Below the pieces are notes generated by a model, which did not search any database, had not been told where the DNA came from, and was given only the letters and a program-made list of their open reading frames with translations. Positions 1 through 8,462 of a stretch of 64,000 nt of DNA are shown piece by piece. Every line of letters begins with the position of its first letter. Positions within the stretch are counted from its first letter, which is position 1. The translations under genes and the position numbers were made by a program. This stretch comes from CAZMGT01 sp964565895. Lineage in GTDB: Bacteria; Armatimonadota; Zipacnadia; UBA1398; CAZMGT01. The stretch is from the NCBI GenBank assembly GCA_964565895.1, contig CAZMGT010000001.1:1-64000 (forward strand), given 5' to 3'.

Positions 1-2
1 CC

Positions 3-1910
3 GCGGGCGTGCGCAAGCTTGTCGTCTCCGCCATTCCCCCCGGACAGACGGCGGAGCAAAAGGCCGCGTTCGACATTTCCATCGAGCCCGACGAGGTAAC
101 CAGCGGAACGTCCATCGCCGGAGACCCCTCCGCGAGCACCGGCGCGATCGTCGGCTTCGCCTTCCTTCCCAACGTCTCGCCCACGCCGGAGAGCGGCCTG
201 CGCATCGTCCGCCGGCCGCTGCCCGCGGACACGTTTCGCCCCGCCGTCGGTGCCGTCGCGACAACCGATACAGGGCAGACGGCGACCGTTGGGCGCCGCG
301 GGGCGTTTGTGCTCAGCGACGTCCCGCCAGGGTCGCGCACGGTTACCGTCGCCTACGAAAGCGGCGCGGGAAGCCTCACCGCGCAGGTTACCGTCGTTGT
401 CCGCGCGGGGCGAACGGCGCTTGTCCCGCGCGCGCGCGCCGAGCGCGGGGCGATCCGCGGGTTCGTGGGCACGGACACCTCGGTGCCCGTTAGCCAGCGT
501 GCGCTATATATCGTCGCTCAGCTCGATGGGCTGCAGCCCGTCGCCGAGGCGGTGGTTTGCACCGACGACGGGCAGAGCGTGCTTACGCAAAGCACTGGCG
601 CGTTTGGCATCGCCGGCGTCGCCCCGGGGCAGCGGGTGCTCGTCGCCCGCGCGGAGGGCTATCGCGCGGGGCTGGGCAGCGCCTTTGTCTCGGCCGGCGC
701 GGTAGCCGAGATCGGTTCCGTGGCCCCCGGGCTGGTGAGCAGCGTTATTGTTGTCGCCCCCGGCGCGGTAACCGAGATTGCCGTGGGGCAAACGCTGCCG
801 CTTGCTGCGGTGGCCTACGACGCCCAGGGGCAGCGGCTAACCAACGTGCTCTCGTTTGCTTGGAGCACCGACGCCCCGGATGTGCTGCGCGTGCGCCCCT
901 CGGGGCTTGTCGAGGCACGCGCGGAGGGGACGGCGGGGATCTCGGCTGCCGCCGGCCAGGTCAGGGGCACGGCGACGATTACCGTCGTCGCTCCCGAGGC
1001 CCTCTTGCCCCCAGCGCAGGAGCGCGGGACGATCGTTTTCGATAATGCAATTAACATCTTCGCCATGGACGCTCGCGGGACGAATCTCCGGCGCATTACG
1101 TCGTTTACCCGCTTCGGCAGCGCGCACGACGCGGCCCTCTCTCCAGACGGCCAGACGGTCGTCTTCGCCGGCCGCGGGGCGGGAGGGAAGAGCGACCTGT
1201 TCCGCGTGAGCATTTTCGGAGGCCAAGTGACGAACCTCACTAATACGCCTGAGCGCAGCGAATATGCGCCGGCGTGGTCGCCCGATGGCTCGCAGCTCGC
1301 CTTCGACGACGGCCACGACCTGTTCGTAATGAGCGCCGCGGGGACGGATGTCCGCCAACTGACGAGCACGACGGACATGGACGAAGTGGGCCCGTCGTGG
1401 TCGCCCGACGGGGCGACGCTGGCTTGCTTTGGGGGGCCGTCTGCGGCGGCGGTGCGCCCTGCGCAGGTGCGCGAAAGCCTTGCCCGGGGCGTGGCCAGCG
1501 CGCGGCAGCTCGCCCAAAGCAGGTTCGACATTTTCCTCGTAGATGTGGCTACCGGCGCGCTCACGAACCTCACCAACACGCCGGACGCCTCCGAGGCGTT
1601 TCCCGCGTTTTCGCCCGTAAGCAACGAGGTGCTCTATGCCGACCTTAGCGCGCGGGACCTGTTCGTGCGCAGCGCAAGCGGGGAGACGACGCAGCAAGTT
1701 ACGCGCACGAGCGAGGTGCTGGAGTTTGCCCCGGCGTGGAGCCCCACCGCGGCGGCCATCGTCTACTGCGTGTTTATGCCCGATTTGGAGAACGTAGACC
1801 TGTTCCGCAACGTGCCCAGCGGCACGCGAGAGGTTAACCTAACGAACACGTTGAACCGTTGTGAGCTTAACCCGAGCTGGTCGCAGACGTTTCAGCAGCC
1901 TTCGGGCTAG
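3..1910 (+). CDS. Secreted Ig-like/TolB-type propeller protein (5' partial)
   Basis: The frame is open to the window edge and the first in-window start (GTG at 9) is not followed by a signal peptide, so the N-terminus probably lies outside. Two carboxypeptidase-regulatory-like beta domains (about residues 40-140 and 145-240 counted from 9) precede a bacterial Ig-like (Big_2) domain at about 245-330. From about 337 to the end runs a TolB/WD40-like (PD40) propeller with repeated SPDG and LTNTP signatures, seen at least four times. Such propellers usually bind proteins or glycans outside the cytoplasm and have no catalytic residues. It probably acts at the cell surface or in the periplasm; the ligand cannot be inferred. 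The next gene begins 69 bases downstream on the same strand. Confidence 0.75.
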   Translation, partial: AGVRKLVVSAIPPGQTAEQKAAFDISIEPDEVTSGTSIAGDPSASTGAIVGFAFLPNVSPTPESGLRIVRRPLPADTFRPAVGAVATTDTGQTATVGRRGAFVLSDVPPGSRTVTVAYESGAGSLTAQVTVVVRAGRTALVPRARAERGAIRGFVGTDTSVPVSQRALYIVAQLDGLQPVAEAVVCTDDGQSVLTQSTGAFGIAGVAPGQRVLVARAEGYRAGLGSAFVSAGAVAEIGSVAPGLVSSVIVVAPGAVTEIAVGQTLPLAAVAYDAQGQRLTNVLSFAWSTDAPDVLRVRPSGLVEARAEGTAGISAAAGQVRGTATITVVAPEALLPPAQERGTIVFDNAINIFAMDARGTNLRRITSFTRFGSAHDAALSPDGQTVVFAGRGAGGKSDLFRVSIFGGQVTNLTNTPERSEYAPAWSPDGSQLAFDDGHDLFVMSAAGTDVRQLTSTTDMDEVGPSWSPDGATLACFGGPSAAAVRPAQVRESLARGVASARQLAQSRFDIFLVDVATGALTNLTNTPDASEAFPAFSPVSNEVLYADLSARDLFVRSASGETTQQVTRTSEVLEFAPAWSPTAAAIVYCVFMPDLENVDLFRNVPSGTREVNLTNTLNRCELNPSWSQTFQQPSG

Positions 1911-1979
1911 CGCTGCGCAACGCGTTGCGTCCTGCCATCCGATGCTCAAAGCGCTCACAGGTCAGCGGGAGGGAGAAGA

Positions 1980-2885
1980 GTGGCGGCGCGCTATGAGAAG
2001 CTGGCACGCCGCGGGGAGCTGCGCCGGCGTGCCGAACAGGCCAAGCAACTGCTCGCGAACTGCAAGCTTTGCCCGCACGAGTGTGGCGTAAACCGGCTCG
2101 CCGGCGAGCTCGGCCGCTGCCGCACCGGCGCCCAGGCGATCGTCTCCAGCGTTCAGCCACACTATGGCGAGGAGCGGCCGCTCGTCGGCCGGCGCGGCTC
2201 GGGAACGATTTTCTTCGCCAACTGCAACTTGGCGTGCATCTTCTGCCAAAACTACGACATTAGCCACGAGGGCCGCGGGGTCCCCTGCTCTGCGCGGGAG
2301 ATTGCCGACATGATGCTCGACCTCCAGGCGGTGGGCTGCCACAACATCAACTTCGTCACCCCGACGCACGTCGTGCCGCAGATCTTGGAGGCCCTGGCCC
2401 TCGCCGCCGACGAGGGGCTTTCCGTGCCCCTCGTTTACAACAGCGGGGGCTATGACTCGGTGGAGACGCTCAAACTGCTCGACGGGATCATCGACATCTA
2501 CATGCCCGACGCGAAATATGCCGACGCCGAGATTGCCGTGCGCCTCTCGTCTGCGCCGAACTATCCCGAGGTGATGAAAGCGGCGCTGAAGGAGATGCAC
2601 CGCCAGGTGGGCGACCTGAGGATGGACGAGAACGGCATTGCCATCCAGGGCCTGCTTGTGCGCCACCTCGTCTTGCCCGAGAACCTTGCCGGGACGGCGG
2701 AGATAATGCGCTTTCTCGCCGAGGAGATCTCGCCGGACACCTACGTCAACGTCATGGCGCAGTATCGCCCGCTATATCGCGCGTCGGAGTATCCGCCGGT
2801 AAACCGCTATCCTACGCGCGAGGAGTATGAGGAGGCGGTGCGACTGGCGCTCGAGGCCGGGCTGCACAGGCTGGACGAGCGCTAG
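1980..2885 (+). CDS. PflX-like radical SAM protein
   Basis: This is a 301-residue radical SAM protein of the COG1313 (PflX-like) group. Cys82, Cys86 and Cys89 form the CX3CX2C motif that holds the SAM-binding 4Fe-4S cluster. An N-terminal Cys cluster (C28, C31, C35, C47) may bind a second metal centre, as in related proteins. The fold should be an activating-enzyme-like barrel that generates a 5'-deoxyadenosyl radical, but the substrate is not known for this family and no glycyl-radical enzyme lies nearby. The start is GTG at 1980, preceded by GGGAG. A UroD-family gene follows after about 55 bases, so the two are probably co-transcribed. Confidence 0.8.
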   Translation: MAARYEKLARRGELRRRAEQAKQLLANCKLCPHECGVNRLAGELGRCRTGAQAIVSSVQPHYGEERPLVGRRGSGTIFFANCNLACIFCQNYDISHEGRGVPCSAREIADMMLDLQAVGCHNINFVTPTHVVPQILEALALAADEGLSVPLVYNSGGYDSVETLKLLDGIIDIYMPDAKYADAEIAVRLSSAPNYPEVMKAALKEMHRQVGDLRMDENGIAIQGLLVRHLVLPENLAGTAEIMRFLAEEISPDTYVNVMAQYRPLYRASEYPPVNRYPTREEYEEAVRLALEAGLHRLDER

Positions 2886-2939
2886 GGGAGGCCGCAGCGC
2901 GGGGCGAACGCTTGCCCCGCGCGGGAGGAGGTGTGCCGC

Positions 2940-4040
2940 ATGGCCGAGCTCGCGTTTGAGCCCGACCCGGACTTTCGCCGGCTAGACATTGCCCTCCGCC
3001 TAGAAGGCGAGCCGGACCGCGTGCCCGCGGTGGAGTTTCTCGTGGAGGGCGTCGTCAAAGAGGCCATTTTGGGCAAGCACGTGGGCAACTCGCTCACCCG
3101 AGAGGACAACTACGACGTTGCCGCGGACGTCGAGTTTTGGTATCGCGCGGGCTACGACTTTATCCACCTTGCCCCGAACTACCTGGGAATGTGGCCCGAG
3201 GCGGCGTGGAAAACGGCGCGCGCCTCGTATAGCGCCTATGTCGCGGAGGAGACGGAGCGGGCGTGGATGGAAGAGGGCGTGGGGCCCATGCGCACCTGGG
3301 AGGACTTCGAGCGCTACCCCTGGCCCGACCCCAACGATGTCGACCTTTCCGACATCGAGCGCGCCGCGGAGCTTCTTCCCGAGGGGATGATGCTCACCAC
3401 GGGCACGTGGGGGATTTTTGAGCAAACCCGCGCGCTTACCGGGTTCGAGGGGTTTTGCTACCTCCTCGCCGACGAGCCGGCGCTTGCCGAGGCGATTGTC
3501 GAGCGCGTGGGAACGTTTATGTTCGAGCTGTTTAAGCGCGCGGCCAAGCTGCCCAAGGTGGGCGCGCTGTGGTATGCCGACGACCTGGCCCACCGCAGCG
3601 GCTTTCTCGTCTCGCCGGAGTGGTATCGCCGCGTGCTGTTTAGGTGGCACCGGAAGTATGGCGAATACGCCCGCTCGCTGGACATTCCGCTCATTTACCA
3701 CTGCGACGGGCGGATTTGGGAGGTACTCGACGACATCGTAGAGGCCGGTTTTTCGGCGATTCAGCCCATTGAGCCTGGGGCGATGGACATTGTCCAGGTG
3801 AAAAAGCGCTACGGGAAAAACCTGTGCATTATCGGGAACATTGACCTGGGCGGGTCGCTCGGCCGAGGGACGCCGGAGGAGGTGCGCGCCGAGGTGCGCC
3901 AGCGCATCCGCGAGCTGGCCCCCGGCGGCGGCTATTGCTGCGGATCGAGCAACTCTATCGCGGAGTATGTCCCCCTGGAAAACTACATCGCCATGCAAGA
4001 GGCGATTTTCGAGTTCGGCAGATACCCGATCTCCGTTTAG
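2940..4040 (+). CDS. Uroporphyrinogen decarboxylase (UroD)-family protein
   Basis: The 366-residue product is a UroD-fold TIM barrel. I chose ATG at 2940 because GGGAGGAGG lies 9-17 bases upstream; the GTG at 2931 would sit on the ribosome-binding site. True HemE proteins have an RxGR-type N-terminal arginine motif that I cannot find here. The sequence instead resembles the MtaA/CmuA-type branch, which includes corrinoid-linked methyltransferases. The adjacent His254-Cys255 and the Cys333-Cys334 pair could be zinc ligands, although MtaA uses HxC and a distant Cys, so the geometry is not identical. It is probably not a haem-synthesis enzyme; a methyl-transfer role is an inference. It converges on the GH4 gene with a 5-base gap. 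Confidence 0.7.
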   Translation: MAELAFEPDPDFRRLDIALRLEGEPDRVPAVEFLVEGVVKEAILGKHVGNSLTREDNYDVAADVEFWYRAGYDFIHLAPNYLGMWPEAAWKTARASYSAYVAEETERAWMEEGVGPMRTWEDFERYPWPDPNDVDLSDIERAAELLPEGMMLTTGTWGIFEQTRALTGFEGFCYLLADEPALAEAIVERVGTFMFELFKRAAKLPKVGALWYADDLAHRSGFLVSPEWYRRVLFRWHRKYGEYARSLDIPLIYHCDGRIWEVLDDIVEAGFSAIQPIEPGAMDIVQVKKRYGKNLCIIGNIDLGGSLGRGTPEEVRAEVRQRIRELAPGGGYCCGSSNSIAEYVPLENYIAMQEAIFEFGRYPISV

Positions 4041-4045
4041 CAACG

Positions 4046-5335
4046 CTACTGGGGCGAGTCGGCAAAGCGCTCGTGAACGGCCTGGGCGAAGGAGTTCAGC
4101 GCGCCAGTGCCCGCGACGAGCTGAACGGCGGCCAGGGCTTGTTTTAACGTGTTAAGGTTGCGGTCGAAGTAATAGTCCACGGCGAGCTTGTTGTGCAGGG
4201 CAAGGGCCTTCTCAAAGCCCACCAGCCACTCCGGCGGCCGGCCCAGGGCAATAGGGCGCAGCACCCTGCCCGCGGCGCGCACGGCAAGCTCCAGGTAAAA
4301 GTCCGGCTCCCAGCCCTCGGCGGCCCCGCCGTTGCGTAGCTGCAGCGTGAGCACTTGCTCGGCCCCCGTGTCTCGCGCATAAAGCAGGCGCCCCACCCCG
4401 CGCCCCGTGCCCCGATAGCGCACCTCAATGAGCTCCGGCGGGCGATCCTCCGGGCCGGAAAGCGGCTCGCCCCGCTTAAGCGCTTGGCGCACGAGCTCAA
4501 GCATCGTCCTCCCGCGGACGACCCGCCGGCGGCGGTGAAACTCCTCCCAAGAGAGGGGCGGCTCGCTCGGCCGGTAGGGCCAGGGGTGAAACGCGCTGCT
4601 CCGCAGGTAGCCGGTAAGCTGATACGCCTCCACGAGCAGCATGTTCCCCGGGTGGAAATCGGGATGCTCGGGCAGGGCGGCCATTCGCCCGCGGATTAGC
4701 TCATAGCCGTCCTCCTCGCCCACAAAAAAGCGCAGCGACCACCCCGCGTGGTTTACCCCAACGGTGTGCAACTGGATCTCGTCCGGGTCCCAGCCGAAAT
4801 AAAACGCCAGGTGGTCGATTAGGTGATAGACCTCGACGCACAGCCCGCAGGCGGCGATCTCCGTCGCTCGCGAGATGGCGTCGGCGAACATGTCCGTGGG
4901 GTTGGTGAGGAGCAGCAGGAGCGCGTCCGGGCAGTAGCGCTCCATGTCTTGGGCCAGGCGGCGCATAAACGGCATGCACGCCAAAAACGCGGGGATCGCC
5001 CCCGGGCCCTGGTGGGTCTCCGGCACGCCGAACGCCTCGCGCAGCTTGCGCGCCTGCTCATTTTCCTCGCGAAACGGGACGCTTTCGATAACCACATCCG
5101 CGCCGTCGAGGGCCTCGGCGCGCTGCTGCGACATGGTAAACCGCGCGGCAAGCAGCCCCCGCCTGACAAGCAACTTGCCATAGTCGGCCATAAGCTGCGC
5201 CCGCGCGGGGTCGACGTCGAACAGGGCGACCTCCAAGTCGTCCGTGGGCCAGCCGTTTTTCTGGGCCACGTGTGCGATGCCGTGGGCGATGGTTGCCGTG
5301 AAAAAGCTCCCCCCGCCGATAATGGCCAGCTTCAC
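4046..5335 (-). CDS. GH4-family NAD-dependent glycosidase
   Basis: A 429-residue protein of glycoside hydrolase family 4, whose members cleave alpha- or beta-glycosides by a redox-elimination mechanism needing NAD+ and a divalent metal. The N-terminal Rossmann motif GGGS is at residues 7-10, TNP at 144-146, and the expected metal ligands are Cys166 and His196 (in GVNH). There is no signal peptide, so it is cytoplasmic. The start is GTG at 5335 with a strong GGAGGGG upstream. It lies at the distal end of the leftward group containing the GH42-like secreted protein, hinting at sugar use. Whether it prefers phosphorylated sugars, glucosides or galactosides cannot be read from the sequence. Confidence 0.8.
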   Translation of the reverse strand: MKLAIIGGGSFFTATIAHGIAHVAQKNGWPTDDLEVALFDVDPARAQLMADYGKLLVRRGLLAARFTMSQQRAEALDGADVVIESVPFREENEQARKLREAFGVPETHQGPGAIPAFLACMPFMRRLAQDMERYCPDALLLLLTNPTDMFADAISRATEIAACGLCVEVYHLIDHLAFYFGWDPDEIQLHTVGVNHAGWSLRFFVGEEDGYELIRGRMAALPEHPDFHPGNMLLVEAYQLTGYLRSSAFHPWPYRPSEPPLSWEEFHRRRRVVRGRTMLELVRQALKRGEPLSGPEDRPPELIEVRYRGTGRGVGRLLYARDTGAEQVLTLQLRNGGAAEGWEPDFYLELAVRAAGRVLRPIALGRPPEWLVGFEKALALHNKLAVDYYFDRNLNTLKQALAAVQLVAGTGALNSFAQAVHERFADSPQ

Positions 5336-5371
5336 CGCGGCCCCTCCCTCCCGCGCTGTCCGGCCCTGCGG

Positions 5372-7753
5372 CTACTGCTCCGCGGGCGAGATGCGCACGA
5401 TGGCGTCGCGGAACGCCCCGCGGATGGCGATCTCGCCCTGCTTGTTCGCTTTAACGGTAAGCCGCGCGAGCTCCGTGTTTTCCCCCGCGCGGAGGACGAG
5501 CACCTCGTGCGCGCTGTCTGGCTTTAGCTGGTATTTTCCGCTTCTGACGGTTATCGTCTCGCTCACGGCGCGCGCCGGGCCGGCGATGAGCTCCTCGCCC
5601 TGGGGCTTCAGCTCGGCCTCCGGCCCGCGCAGCTCAAGCTCGATCGTTTTCTCGTCGTAGCGCCGCACGCGTGCGAGACACGGCTCGCCGGAAAGCTGCA
5701 CGGGGACGGCGCGCATGTATACCACGGACAGCGGGGGAACGAGGGCCCTGAGCGTCGCCTGCGCGGGCGAGCCTGGGCCACTTTGGCCAAGGGCCGTCCA
5801 GCAGCGCGTGCGCAGGGTTCCCGGGGGCCCCTGGGCGAGAAGCGTCAGCTCCGCTTGCCATTCGCCGCGGTTTAGCGCGGCAATGCTCCCGTCGGCCCCC
5901 GCGGCGACTGCAACGTCCTCGGCCAAAAGGCGCTTTTGCCCCACGTTAACCACTAGCGCGCGGCGCCGGAGCAGATCGTCCATAAACCGCTCCCAGAGCG
6001 GGTCGCTGGGCCCCCAGGTGGCGAACAGCCGCGCCGTGCAAAACACCGCATATCCCGCGCCGATGCGGTTAATGGAAATCCCCGCCTGGACGAGCGTCCC
6101 GTCGCCCAGCCGAGCAACGGACAGTTGCCCCCAGGGTCGGGCGCCCATGGTAAGCTGGGCATAGCCCACCGGCCCGTCGAAGGCGAACCCGCGCGGGCCG
6201 GAAACCGTCCGCGCGCCGACGGGGATAGACAAAAACGGAGGCAGTTGCGCGCGGACGAACATGTTTTGCGAGGTCGTCATTACCCGGGCGATGCGCAAAA
6301 TTCCCAAAAGCCTGCGCAGGGTGGGCGTAAACAGCGAAACCGTGCCCGACTCATACATCCCCAGGCCAAGGTCGCCGACGAACACGCCGCCGCGTGAGAC
6401 GTAGCCCAAAATAGCCTGCGCGACAGCCTCCGGCAGGTCCACCGTCTGCAGGGCGAAGATTGTCCCGTAGCGGTCGATCGCCGGAGCAAGCTCGCCGGGC
6501 ATGACATAGTCAACCTGGCCGTAGCGGTGCCCCAGGCGCAGGGCGTACATCAGCCCGTTGGGCTCGCCGCGGCAAAACTGGCGCAAAAAGCCATAGGCCG
6601 GCGTGCCATCGGGAAGCACCAGGCCCTCGGCAAACGGCTCATAGAGCACGGCCACCGAGGGCGCGGGCTGAAACTCGGCCAAGCCCGACCGCCGCGCCTT
6701 GTCCAGCGTCTCGGCCAGCGCCCGGGCAAGTGCCGGCTGGCCGGCAAGGTCGCGCCAGTTGCGAAAGGCAATCCCCTTTGCCCCGTGGAGCAGGGCCTCG
6801 AGCGCCCAGCGCTTAAGCTTGCCCTCGTCCAGCTCGCGCGCTAACCCCAGGCCGAAGATTACTCGATAGCGCCCGCCGTGCCGGGCGATGTCTACAGCGT
6901 GGACGTTTTGCGCGAGCGGGTCGGGCTCCGCTTCCCCGGGATAGATGCCCACGAACACCCCGGCGACGCTCGGCGGCAGGCAAGCGAGGCTGCGATATAG
7001 CCGTTGCTCGCCGGCGAACACGGGATGCCGCCCGTCTACGCGGTTTAGCGTGCTTGCCCAGAGGTCGATTGTCTCCCGCAGCGACGTCGCCTGATATTGG
7101 GCAATGTCCAGCGTAGAGCGCCCCACGCCGAGATACTTCAGGTCGTCCACAGCGCGGGCTTTGGCAAACGTCACCTGGCGCCACAGGGCAAACTCCGTGT
7201 CCCAGGCGCGGGCGAGCGCCTGCAGGTCGCCATATTGCGCGGCGAGGAACTCGCGGAAGTCGTCCTCGGTATAGGAAATGTGCTTTTCCAAGCTGCGCGG
7301 CGTGGCCCAGGCGGCGAGTGCGGGATGGTCGCCGATATAGTCCACCACGTCGAGGATGAGATCCTGCGCCGCGCGGCGATAGTCCAGGTCGCGGGGCGAG
7401 GCGGGAACGGTGTTCCCCCTCTGGTCGGTAAGCGGTTTAAACCCGACGATCGCCGGCAGCTTGTGCTTGGCGCAGGCGTCGAGCAGGCTCTTTAGCCAGC
7501 GGCGGGAGAGCTTAAACTGCTCGTCGGAAACCTCGATGTAGGCGCAGTTAAACCCCGCGTCGGCATAGCGCGCAACATCGCGCACGTCGTCCAAGCCATA
7601 GCCCACGAGAAGAGGCACGGGAAGCTTCGGGGGAGGGGGCTTCTTTTCCGCGGCCTGGCCCGCCGCGCAGCAGCACGTGCAGGCAAGCAGAACGAGCCAC
7701 AGGCACAACGCCCGGACCGCCGCGGACAGCGCTCCTCGCGCCTCACCGGTCAC
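5372..7753 (-). CDS. Secreted GH42-like TIM-barrel protein
   Basis: A large secreted protein of about 793 residues. The first in-frame start (TTG at 7783) is unlikely; GTG at 7753 has GGGAG upstream, overlaps the rnc end by 11 bases, and gives a Leu/Cys-rich signal peptide ending near AAGQA. The N-terminal half looks like a GH42/GH5-type barrel: the stretch with YGDLQALARAW around 7200 resembles the conserved GH42 helix after the acid/base residue. A GH42-like A4/trimerisation (glutamine-amidotransferase-like) domain seems to follow, then a beta-rich tail. The usual Asn-Glu acid/base pair is not visible where expected, so activity is doubtful. Overlap with rnc implies translation from the fab operon message. 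Confidence 0.55.
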   Translation of the reverse strand: MTGEARGALSAAVRALCLWLVLLACTCCCAAGQAAEKKPPPPKLPVPLLVGYGLDDVRDVARYADAGFNCAYIEVSDEQFKLSRRWLKSLLDACAKHKLPAIVGFKPLTDQRGNTVPASPRDLDYRRAAQDLILDVVDYIGDHPALAAWATPRSLEKHISYTEDDFREFLAAQYGDLQALARAWDTEFALWRQVTFAKARAVDDLKYLGVGRSTLDIAQYQATSLRETIDLWASTLNRVDGRHPVFAGEQRLYRSLACLPPSVAGVFVGIYPGEAEPDPLAQNVHAVDIARHGGRYRVIFGLGLARELDEGKLKRWALEALLHGAKGIAFRNWRDLAGQPALARALAETLDKARRSGLAEFQPAPSVAVLYEPFAEGLVLPDGTPAYGFLRQFCRGEPNGLMYALRLGHRYGQVDYVMPGELAPAIDRYGTIFALQTVDLPEAVAQAILGYVSRGGVFVGDLGLGMYESGTVSLFTPTLRRLLGILRIARVMTTSQNMFVRAQLPPFLSIPVGARTVSGPRGFAFDGPVGYAQLTMGARPWGQLSVARLGDGTLVQAGISINRIGAGYAVFCTARLFATWGPSDPLWERFMDDLLRRRALVVNVGQKRLLAEDVAVAAGADGSIAALNRGEWQAELTLLAQGPPGTLRTRCWTALGQSGPGSPAQATLRALVPPLSVVYMRAVPVQLSGEPCLARVRRYDEKTIELELRGPEAELKPQGEELIAGPARAVSETITVRSGKYQLKPDSAHEVLVLRAGENTELARLTVKANKQGEIAIRGAFRDAIVRISPAEQ

Positions 7754-8456
7754 CCTCAGCTTCTCCCTCGCGCAGCAGGTCAAGCGCCTGCCGCGCGGCG
7801 TTTTGTTCCGCCTCTTTTTTGCTCCGCCCCTGCCCTGTGGCCAGGGTCTTGCCTTCGAGAACGACCTCCACGGTAAACAGCGGGGCGTGCGGCGGCCCCT
7901 CTTGGGCGAGCACGCGATATTCGGGCAGCGTGGCCATCTTCGCCTGCGTAAACTCCTGCAGGGCGGACTTTGCGTCTAGCTCGCCGGCGGAGTCGGCCAG
8001 GGGCGGGCAACGGAGAAGATGCTTGTCTACAAATTCGCGCGCGGCGTCTAGCCCGGCGTCTAGATAAATCGCGGCGACAAGCGCCTCGAACAAGCTGGAG
8101 AGGTTCGACGGGCGCTCTGCCCCGCCCGTCTGGCGCTCGCCCCTGCTTAAAGCAAGGAACTTCCCCAAGTCCAGCCGGCGCGTTGCCGCGGCAAGCGACG
8201 CCTCGCTGACAAAGTGCGACTTAAGCCGCGTGAGCGCCCCCTCGTCCTCGGCGGGGTGCTCGCGAAACAGGGCATCGGCGACGATCATTCCTAAAATGGC
8301 GTCGCCCAAAAACTCCAGCCGCTGGCACGAACGCTGGACGCGGTCCGGCTCTCTCTCCACGGCCGAGGGGTGGGTAAACGCCTGGGCGAGCAGGCTGCGG
8401 TTGGCGAAGCGAAAGCCGATTATCCGCTGGACAACCTCCGCCTCTTCGTCAGTCAT
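7743..8456 (-). CDS. rnc: Ribonuclease III with altered active site
   Basis: The 237-residue product has the RNase III nuclease domain (about 5-150) and a C-terminal dsRNA-binding domain (about 160-232), which in bacteria mature rRNA and cleave structured mRNA. The signature appears as QRLEFLGD at 45-52, so Glu48 and Asp52, matching E. coli Glu41 and Asp45, are present. Glu124, matching E. coli Glu117, is also present. The residue matching E. coli Asp114 is Ser121 and that matching Glu38 is Gln45. One normally conserved catalytic acid is therefore missing. The dsRNA-binding domain looks intact. The gene lies 6 bases after fabF and overlaps the GH42-like gene, so it belongs to the fab operon. 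Confidence 0.9.
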   Translation of the reverse strand: MTDEEAEVVQRIIGFRFANRSLLAQAFTHPSAVEREPDRVQRSCQRLEFLGDAILGMIVADALFREHPAEDEGALTRLKSHFVSEASLAAATRRLDLGKFLALSRGERQTGGAERPSNLSSLFEALVAAIYLDAGLDAAREFVDKHLLRCPPLADSAGELDAKSALQEFTQAKMATLPEYRVLAQEGPPHAPLFTVEVVLEGKTLATGQGRSKKEAEQNAARQALDLLREGEAEGDR

Positions 8457-8462
8457 CCCTCG

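Noticed and set aside
3000..4043. Long reverse-strand ORF opposite the UroD-family gene, and similar shadows opposite the 5' propeller gene, plsX, UbiD, GH2 and hppA
   Set aside because: They mirror the codon structure of well-supported genes in high-GC DNA, have Arg/Ala-rich low-complexity products and no recognised motifs.
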